Positions 50,477 to 55,427 of a DNA stretch of 55,427 nt are shown piece after piece. Location of the stretch: positions 1 through 55,427 of the forward strand of contig NZ_JAKNQH010000016.1 in NCBI RefSeq assembly GCF_022662305.1, given 5' to 3'. Position 1 is the first letter of the stretch. Each line of letters opens with the position of its first letter. Source of the stretch: Sphingomonas sp. BAUL-RG-20F-R05-02. Lineage in GTDB: Bacteria; Pseudomonadota; Alphaproteobacteria; Sphingomonadales; Sphingomonadaceae. Position numbers and translations under genes: made by a program. The notes under the pieces were generated by a model. It saw only the letters and a program-made list of their open reading frames with translations. It was not told the origin of the DNA and ran no database searches.

Positions 50477-51618
50477 CGATGACCGCGCTGACCGGCGCAC
50501 GCATCGTGCTGGCCGACCGGATCGTCGATGGGCAGGCGCTGATCGTAGACGGCGCGCGGATCGTCGGTCTCGCCGCCACCGTACCGGATGGCTGCGAGCG
50601 CCACGATCTTGGCGGCGGCTGGCTGCTGCCGGGGTTCATCGACACGCAGGTCAACGGCGGCGGCGACGTGCTGTTCAACGACATGCCGAGCGTCGCCGGC
50701 ATCCGCGCGATTGCGCAGGCGCACCGGCGTTACGGCACCACCGGCCTGCTGCCGACGCTCATCAGCGACCGCGCGCCGGTCGTCGAAGCGGCGATCGCCG
50801 CGGGTGAGGATGCGATCGCGGGCGGCGTGCCGGGAGTGCTCGGCGTGCACATCGAGGGGCCGCACCTCAACCCGGACAAGAAGGGCATCCACGACGCCGC
50901 GCGCTTCAGCGCCATCGATCCCGAAGCGCTCGCACGGCTGACCGCCCCCACGCGCGGGCGCCGCATCGTCACGCTCGCCCCCGAACTGGCGCCGGCCGGT
51001 GCGGTACGTGTGCTTGCCGAGGCGGGGGTGTTGGTCTGCGCCGGCCATTCGCTGGCGGATTACGACCAGACCCGTGCCGCGCTGGTGGACGGTTTGGCCG
51101 GCTTTACCCACCTGTTCAATGCGATGACGCAGTTCCTCAGCCGCGATCCCGGCATGGTCGGCGCGGCACTGGAAGACCGGGCGAGCCACTTCGGCCTGAT
51201 CGTGGACGGATTGCACGTCCACCCCGCCACGCTGCGCGTCGCAATGCTCGCGCGTGGGGTCGAGGGGATCATGCTGGTCACCGACGCGATGCCGCCGGTA
51301 GGCGGGCGGCGCGATTGCTTCACGCTGATGGGGCAGGATATCTCCGTCGTCGGTGGCACCTGCCGCGGACCGGACGGGACGCTGGCGGGTTCGGCGCTGA
51401 CGATGGCGCAGGCGTTCCGTAACGCGATGGAACTGATGGGGTGCGACATCATTGCCGCCTCCCGCATGGCGAGCGGTAATCCGGCCAGATTCCTGCGCCT
51501 CGACCAGCAAACCGGCACGATCGCCCCCGGTCTGCGCGCCGATCTCGTCCACCTCGACGACGCACGCAAGGTCACGGCGACGTGGATCGGCGGCGCGCGC
51601 GCGGATCATCCCGAATGA
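50473..51618 (+). CDS. nagA: N-acetylglucosamine-6-phosphate deacetylase
   Basis: 381 aa from ATG 50473, which overlaps the nagB stop; the frame stays open far upstream but that part is only a shadow of nagB. Metal and catalytic residues are visible in GVHIEGPHLNPDKKG (Glu ligand), VCAGHSLADY (His), FTHLFNAMTQ (His) and VTDAMPPVG (catalytic Asp). GFIDTQVNGGGDVLFND is the family N-terminal block. It deacetylates GlcNAc-6-P from the kinase and from MurQ, supplying GlcN-6-P to NagB-II. Confidence 0.94.
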   Translation: MTMTALTGARIVLADRIVDGQALIVDGARIVGLAATVPDGCERHDLGGGWLLPGFIDTQVNGGGDVLFNDMPSVAGIRAIAQAHRRYGTTGLLPTLISDRAPVVEAAIAAGEDAIAGGVPGVLGVHIEGPHLNPDKKGIHDAARFSAIDPEALARLTAPTRGRRIVTLAPELAPAGAVRVLAEAGVLVCAGHSLADYDQTRAALVDGLAGFTHLFNAMTQFLSRDPGMVGAALEDRASHFGLIVDGLHVHPATLRVAMLARGVEGIMLVTDAMPPVGGRRDCFTLMGQDISVVGGTCRGPDGTLAGSALTMAQAFRNAMELMGCDIIAASRMASGNPARFLRLDQQTGTIAPGLRADLVHLDDARKVTATWIGGARADHPE

Positions 51619-51782
51619 GCGTGCCCCGCTGCCCGGAACCTAGCCTGATCGAAGCGCGCTTCGGCCTTCGGGAGGTGACGGAACGCGGCCTAATCGCGCC
51701 GACGGGGGCCACCGCCGGTCACCGCTTTTACCGCTATGGCAACACCGTATATCGCGGGCTGGCGACGGGAGATGCCGCATGA
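51615..51782 (+). CDS. Unrecognised 55-aa protein between nagA and the kinase gene
   Basis: ATG 51615 overlaps the nagA stop (ATGA) and its own TGA overlaps the kinase ATG at 51779 (ATGA), so it sits exactly between two genes of a tightly coupled operon. The product, beginning MSVPRCPEPSLIEARFGLRE and containing GHRFYRYGNTVYRG, is soluble, basic and has no motif I recognise. No clear Shine-Dalgarno precedes it, so translation would rely on coupling. It may be a small regulatory or accessory protein, or a coding relay that merely couples nagA to the kinase. The precise overlaps argue against a random ORF. Confidence 0.55.
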   Translation: MSVPRCPEPSLIEARFGLREVTERGLIAPTGATAGHRFYRYGNTVYRGLATGDAA

Positions 51783-52645
51783 CCTACTATCTCGGCATCG
51801 ATGCGGGCGGCAGCAATTGCCGGGCGCGGCTGATCGATGAGGGTGGCACGGTGATCGGCGAAGGTCGCTCCGGCCCGGCCAATGCACGGGCAGGCATCGA
51901 GGCGCTCTACGAAACGCTGGAAGAGACTGCTGGCCAAGCGCTCGCCCACGCTGCCGTTACGGCGGAGCAGCGCGCCGCCATCCATGCGGGAATGGGGATC
52001 GCGGGGATCAGTCGCCCCGGCGTTCTGGACGCGCTTACCGACCTCGACTTCGGGTTCGCCAGCGTGACCTACGCAACCGATGCGCAGATCGCGAACCTGG
52101 GCGCACACGCCGGGCAGGACGGCGCGATCCTCATCATCGGTACGGGCAGCGCGGCGCAGCTCCGCGTACAAGGCCGTGACTTCACGATCGGCGGCTACGG
52201 CTTTCCGATTTCGGACGAAGGCAGCGGCGCCGCGCTCGGCCTGTCGGCGATGCGGCATGCCTTGCGCGCGCTCGACGGTCGTACCCGCAAGACGCCGCTC
52301 AGCGCCGCCGTGACGGAGCGCTTCGATCACGATACCGCGCAGGCGATCGCCTGGATGGATCAGGCCACGCCGCGAGACTATGGCATGCTCGCCCCGCTCG
52401 TGATGGAATATGCCGAGGCCGACGACGTGATCGCCCGCTCCATCGTCGAACATGCGGCCAACCATATCGAGCGGTTCATCGAAACGATCTTCGAACGTGG
52501 CGCGACGCGCTGCTCGCTCGTCGGCGGGCTTGCACCGCGCATCCGCCCGTGGCTGCGCGCGCGCACCGTCGAACGGCTGAGCGACGCAGTCGGCGATCCG
52601 CTCGACGGGGCGTTGCGGCTGGCGGGGTATCAGGCGCTCGGTTGA
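51779..52645 (+). CDS. BadF/BadG/BcrA/BcrD-type ATPase, N-acetyl-hexosamine kinase (NagK/MurK-like)
   Basis: 288 aa with GGGAG upstream. ASKHA-fold motifs: phosphate-1 LGIDAGGSNCRARLID, GMGIAGISRPG, phosphate-2/connect region ILIIGTGSAAQL, SDEGSGAALGL and adenosine motif SLVGGLAPRI. Proteins of this family include eukaryotic-type GlcNAc kinase and clostridial MurK, which phosphorylates both GlcNAc and MurNAc at C6. Here it is the only candidate sugar kinase beside murQ, nagA and nagB, so it probably makes GlcNAc-6-P and perhaps MurNAc-6-P. Good Shine-Dalgarno and 4-bp overlap with the small ORF. Confidence 0.85.
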   Translation: MTYYLGIDAGGSNCRARLIDEGGTVIGEGRSGPANARAGIEALYETLEETAGQALAHAAVTAEQRAAIHAGMGIAGISRPGVLDALTDLDFGFASVTYATDAQIANLGAHAGQDGAILIIGTGSAAQLRVQGRDFTIGGYGFPISDEGSGAALGLSAMRHALRALDGRTRKTPLSAAVTERFDHDTAQAIAWMDQATPRDYGMLAPLVMEYAEADDVIARSIVEHAANHIERFIETIFERGATRCSLVGGLAPRIRPWLRARTVERLSDAVGDPLDGALRLAGYQALG

Positions 52646-52675
52646 GACGCGCCGCATTGCCTCATTTCTATGCGC

Positions 52676-53560
52676 TTATGCGTCAAGATAGGCGGCGAGT
52701 TCCTCTGGCGCCGCTTGTGGAAAGGATTGCCGTAGCAGGTCGAGGAACGCGGATACCCTCGCGTTGAGCAACCTGCGCGACGGATAGAGCGCCCACAGCG
52801 CGACGTCCGATCCCGGAACGTCTCCCCAGTGCACCAGCCGCCCGTTGGCGATGTCGCGGCTGACGAGCGACAGCGGCAGCCGCGCCGCCCCGGCCCCTGC
52901 GCGCACCGCATCGCGGATCATGACGAGCGACGACAGACGCAGCACCGGATCGACCGCGAGTTTCATGGTCGTTTCCGACGTGGTGAGCGTCCATTCTTGC
53001 GCGCCGTCACCGCCACGGACGACGGCAGCGACGGGGCCGCCGTCCAGACGCTTATCGATGGCGGCCACGATCACCAAGCGATCGTGCAGGAACGGGCGGC
53101 CGACCAGCGCCTCGTCCGCCGCCGGATCGACCCGGATCACGAGATCATACCCCTCTTCGATCATGTCGACCGCGCGATCGTCTGCGGTCACCTCCAGCCG
53201 CACTTCAGGATAGCGGCGCGTAAATTCGGCAGCCAGTCGGCCCATCGACATCTGCGCGAACAGCAGCGGCGCGCTGATCTGAAGACGACCACGCACCCGC
53301 TCGCTGCCCGAGGCGATCACCGCAGCGGTCTCTTCCAGTTCGGTCAGCAACGCGCCGGCGCGCTCGAACAACGCGCGCCCCTCCTCGGTCAGCTTGAGGT
53401 CGCGCCGGCCGCGCTCGAACAGTCGCAGGTCGAGCGCCGCTTCCAGGTCCGCCACGCGTCGGGACAGTGTAGCCTTGGGTCGACGCGCGGCCCGCGCCGC
53501 CTTCCCGAAGCCGCCGTGGCGGGCGACGAGCACGAAATCGGCAAGCGCGAGCAGGTCCAT
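52676..53560 (-). CDS. LysR-type transcriptional regulator
   Basis: 294 aa. Helix-turn-helix MDLLALADFVLVARHGGFGKAA...TLSRRVADLEAALDLRLFERG (written with a break), then a substrate-binding domain with MIRDAVRAGAGAARLPLSLV. It resembles the CrgA/AaeR-like subgroup that often controls a divergent oxidoreductase gene. The divergent NmrA-like gene 106 bp away is the natural target. It converges with the kinase gene across 30 bp and marks the right border of the salvage island. Confidence 0.88.
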   Translation of the reverse strand: MDLLALADFVLVARHGGFGKAARAARRPKATLSRRVADLEAALDLRLFERGRRDLKLTEEGRALFERAGALLTELEETAAVIASGSERVRGRLQISAPLLFAQMSMGRLAAEFTRRYPEVRLEVTADDRAVDMIEEGYDLVIRVDPAADEALVGRPFLHDRLVIVAAIDKRLDGGPVAAVVRGGDGAQEWTLTTSETTMKLAVDPVLRLSSLVMIRDAVRAGAGAARLPLSLVSRDIANGRLVHWGDVPGSDVALWALYPSRRLLNARVSAFLDLLRQSFPQAAPEELAAYLDA

Positions 53561-53591
53561 ATCGTTCCACCAGTGAGACGCGGCGTCCAGA

Positions 53592-53609
53592 TTGCGCGTC
53601 TATTTGCAA
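53592..53609. promoter_or_regulatory. Candidate LysR operator between lysR and nmrA-like genes
   Basis: TTGC (53592-53595), 10 nt, GCAA (53606-53609) is an interrupted dyad 32 bp from the lysR start and 58 bp from the nmrA-like start, interleaved with CGCG-N11-CGCG. Position and symmetry fit an autoregulatory LysR box. Confidence 0.35.
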
Positions 53610-53666
53610 CGCGGTGGATCAACCATCTTCTCCTCGTCAGCAAGAGCAAACGAAGGAGTGAACACC

Positions 53667-54533
53667 ATGACCATTCTCGTAATCGGAGCCACCGGCCGCG
53701 TCGGCCGCCATGTCGTCGACCAGCTTCTGCAGCGTGATGCACGCGTGCGGGTGTTGACCCGCGACCGCACCAAGGCTGCCTTCCCTGCCGAGGTCGAAGT
53801 CGTGCAGGGTGACCTGCTCGACATCGCCGCGCTGCGGGCCGCCTTCTCCGGCGTCAGCACGGTGTTTCTGCTCAACGCGGTGACGGGTGACGAATTTACC
53901 CAGGCGATCATCACGCTCAACGTGGCGCGGGAGGCAGGCGTGGACCGGGTCGTCTATCTGTCGGTGTTCGGAGCCGAACGCGCCGTCAACGTTCCGCACT
54001 TCGCGGTGAAGTCGGGCGCCGAACGGATGCTGGAACAGATGGGCTTCGGCGCAACCATCCTGCGGCCGACCTATTTCATCGACAACGAGGTGATGGTGAA
54101 GGACGTCATCCTTCAGCACGGCGTCTATCCCATGCCGATCGGCGGCCAGGGCGTGGCGATGGTGGACACGCGCGACATCGCCGAGGTAGCCGCGATCGAG
54201 TTGATCCGGCGGGATAGCGCGGCGGGCAATCTGCCTAGCGAGACGATCAACCTCGTCGGACCGGACACGCTGACCGGTGAGGACGTGGCGCGAATCTGGT
54301 CAGACGTGCTGGGCCGTCCTGTCGTCTATGGTGGCGATGACCCCAGTGGGTTCGAGCAGACCATGGCGACCTTCATGCCGCAGTGGATGGCGTATGAAAT
54401 GCGGATCATGGCCGAACGTTACGTGAGCGACGGCATGGTCCCTGAAGACGGCGACCGCGAGCGCCTGACGACATTGCTCGGCCGGCCGCTGCATGCCTAC
54501 CGCGAAACCGCCGCAAGCATCGTCGCCGTCTGA
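53667..54533 (+). CDS. NmrA-like NAD(P)-binding protein (atypical SDR)
   Basis: 288 aa from ATG 53667, with AAGGAG 8 nt upstream. The Rossmann motif ILVIGATGRVGRHVVDQLL opens the protein; VQGDLLDIAALRAAFSGVSTVFLL is the second family block. It lacks the SDR Tyr-x3-Lys catalytic pair, as expected for NmrA/QOR2-type proteins that sense redox or reduce quinones. Control by the divergent LysR gene is likely. A hairpin at 54556-54593 follows its stop. Confidence 0.87.
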   Translation: MTILVIGATGRVGRHVVDQLLQRDARVRVLTRDRTKAAFPAEVEVVQGDLLDIAALRAAFSGVSTVFLLNAVTGDEFTQAIITLNVAREAGVDRVVYLSVFGAERAVNVPHFAVKSGAERMLEQMGFGATILRPTYFIDNEVMVKDVILQHGVYPMPIGGQGVAMVDTRDIAEVAAIELIRRDSAAGNLPSETINLVGPDTLTGEDVARIWSDVLGRPVVYGGDDPSGFEQTMATFMPQWMAYEMRIMAERYVSDGMVPEDGDRERLTTLLGRPLHAYRETAASIVAV

Positions 54534-54555
54534 GCTAACAGCCACCCATCACTAC

Positions 54556-54593
54556 GCCCACCTGTCGCCTGTTACGGCCGACGACAGGTGGGC
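54556..54593 (+). terminator. Strong hairpin after the nmrA-like gene
   Basis: GCCCACCTGTCG (54556-54567) and CGACAGGTGGGC (54582-54593) form a perfect 12-bp stem with a 14-nt loop, 22 bp after the stop codon. No U-tract follows. Likely terminator of the nmrA-like transcript. Confidence 0.6.
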
Positions 54594-54767
54594 CGATTCC
54601 ACATGCTTAGACTTCATCGAGATGATTGCGAGCGCTTGTAAGCTTTACGCGTCTCAACAAACATCTCGCGATGCCTCATGCCATAGTGCCAGAACATCGG
54701 CAGTTCGGCGAGGCGCGGACTTTGTGTGCCATTACCTCGTCTCTGCTCCCGATGACCAGTTGCCAAG
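54594..54767. other. Lower-GC gap before the IS element
   Basis: No convincing gene. On the minus strand a frame ending at 54614 encodes PMFWHYGMRHREMFVETRKAY and more, and runs into the IS end at about 54768; it may be the tail of a gene cut by the insertion, but this is weak. Base composition is less GC-rich than the rest of the window. Confidence 0.3.
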
Positions 54768-54823
54768 TGACGTGCTCCCCAGAATTCATGCCATTGGTAA
54801 GTTAGCTCGTCAGATGGAGACGA

Positions 54824-55090
54824 GTGATTCGGCGAAGCCGATTTACCGAAGATCAGATCATTAGGGTGCTGCGGGAGCATGAGGCGGGCGTGAAGACGGC
54901 CGATCTGTGTCGGAAGCACGGGATCAGCGATGCGACCTTTTACACCTGGAAGTCGAAGTACGGTGGCCTGACGGTGTCCGACGCTGCGCGGTTGCGGGCG
55001 CTCGAGGACGAGAACCGGCGGCTGAAGAAGCTGCTGGCGGAGTCGATGCTCGACGTGTCGGCGTTGAAGGATTTGCTGGGAAAAAACTGA
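54824..55090 (+). CDS. IS3-family transposase OrfA
   Basis: 88 aa from a GTG start. Helix-turn-helix of the HTH_Tnp_1 type (FTEDQIIRVLREHEAGVKTA, CRKHGISDATFYTWKSKYGG) followed by a leucine-zipper helix (LRALEDENRRLKKLLAESML). This is the DNA-binding and multimerisation half of IS407-like transposases. It ends in KN-stop within the slippery run, where ribosomes shift to make OrfAB. Some upstream in-frame codons are possible; the family usually starts a few residues before RFTEDQI. Confidence 0.9.
   Translation: MIRRSRFTEDQIIRVLREHEAGVKTADLCRKHGISDATFYTWKSKYGGLTVSDAARLRALEDENRRLKKLLAESMLDVSALKDLLGKN
55081..55087 (+). promoter_or_regulatory. Programmed -1 frameshift heptamer A_AAA_AAC
   Basis: In the orfA frame the codons GGA AAA AAC TGA contain the canonical X_XXY_YYZ heptamer A AAA AAC. 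A -1 slip here gives AAA AAA CTG ACC, entering the orfB frame just before the orfA stop, as expected for production of the OrfAB transposase. Confidence 0.7.
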
Positions 55091-55427
55091 CCCAGTCTGT
55101 GGAGCGCTACGCTGCGGTGGAGAAGTTGATGGCCGATCACGGCTTCTCCGAGCGTCGCGCCTGCAGGCTGATCGGGGTCAATCGGTCGGCGTGGCAATAT
55201 GAGCCGCTTCGCGGGAAGGACGATGCTGTCCGCGAGCGGATGTGCGAGATCGCCAATGAGCGCCGTCGGTTCGGCTACTCGGCGGCTGTGGCGATCCTGC
55301 GCAAGCGTGGTGGCCGCAAGCGCGCGCTGGGGACGCGAGCGCCGATCGCGATCCCGCAGGAACCCAACCAGCGCTGGTCGCTCGACTTCGTATCGGATGC
55401 ACTGGCCTGCGGCCGGCGGTTCCGTAT
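55081..55427 (+). CDS. IS3-family transposase OrfB, N-terminal part, probably defective
   Basis: 115 codons in the -1 frame relative to orfA, cut by the window end and given here from the slip site. HTH_21-type segment (VEKLMADHGFSERRACRLIG, ERRRFGY) is followed directly by LRKRGGRKRALGTRAP and NQRWSLDFVSDALACGRRFR, where the first Asp (DFVSD) begins the rve DDE catalytic domain. Related OrfB proteins have about 30 residues between FGYRRL and the RK-rich GTRAP segment; here that stretch is nearly absent, so this copy seems to carry an internal deletion. Confidence 0.75.

Larger units (their letters stand above)
54768..55427 (+). mobile_element. IS3-family insertion sequence, 5' part
   Basis: Contains orfA and most of a shortened orfB of an IS3-family (IS407/IS51-like) element; the right end lies beyond the window. 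The left end is placed at about 54768, where TGACGTGCTCCCCAGAATTC begins; starting with TG fits IS3 termini, but without the other end the inverted repeat and target duplication cannot be confirmed. It would be the only mobile element in the window. Confidence 0.6.

Noticed and set aside
1..55427. CRISPR arrays, rRNA and tRNA genes, phage modules
   Set aside because: No spaced direct-repeat array, cloverleaf-like or rRNA-like sequence, and no phage structural genes were noticed on reading both strands.

Overview
The window is 55 kb of GC-rich, densely packed DNA from an alphaproteobacterium, most likely Sphingomonadaceae (Sphingomonas-like). The grounds are gene content rather than a phylogenetic marker: two very large TonB-dependent receptors without SusD partners, many exported hydrolases, a DUF4142/SDR stress pair, GlcNAc genes of the NagB-II/NagA/BadF-type kinase kind, and genes joined by 4-bp ATGA overlaps. 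No rRNA, tRNA or CRISPR array was seen.

Left part (1-26 kb). A GH31 alpha-glucosidase tail is followed by a minus-strand RND efflux operon (adaptor, HME-type pump, NodT-like outer membrane factor; 6175-307). It diverges from an OmpR-type regulator and histidine kinase, with a PhoB-like direct repeat between them. Next come a GT-C-like membrane protein and a UDP-galactopyranose-mutase-like flavoprotein (minus), divergent from a GH13 glucosidase and a GT4 glycosyltransferase. A stress-like stretch follows: Tat-exported SDR, DUF4142 protein, small membrane protein, a class A beta-lactamase-like protein lacking Glu166, a PNPOx-fold protein, an APC-like permease, DUF389 and MscS proteins, a propeller/GGDEF diguanylate cyclase and a PP2C-like phosphatase.

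Core (26.5-52.6 kb): the most interesting part. Four transcription units look like one peptidoglycan (murein) salvage island. (a) Minus, 33303-26502: TonB receptor, M19 dipeptidase, AmpG-like muropeptide permease, beta-lactamase-fold serine hydrolase. (b) Plus, 33599-43214: penicillin-acylase-like Ntn hydrolase, N-acyl-D-amino-acid deacylase, DgcN (DUF1611), DgcA/dipeptide-epimerase-type enolase, dicarboxylate/amino-acid symporter, LysR regulator, DacB carboxypeptidase. (c) Minus, 49212-43221: second TonB receptor, sodium:solute symporter, MurQ etherase, GntR/UTRA regulator. (d) Plus, 49427-52645: NagB-II, NagA, an unexplained 55-codon ORF, BadF/BadG-type sugar kinase. Together they would take wall fragments across both membranes, trim the peptides, feed D-Glu or L-Ala-D-Glu into L-Glu, and turn MurNAc and GlcNAc into fructose-6-P without a PTS. 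Units c and d share a promoter region carrying three half-sites resembling the NagR/DasR dre element; units a and b share one carrying two tandem LysR-type boxes.

Right end (52.7-55.4 kb). A LysR/NmrA-like divergent pair ends in a hairpin. The window then runs into an IS3-family element with a canonical A_AAA_AAC frameshift site and an apparently defective orfB, cut by the window edge.

All functions are inferred from motifs read by eye and from gene context; no database search was run.
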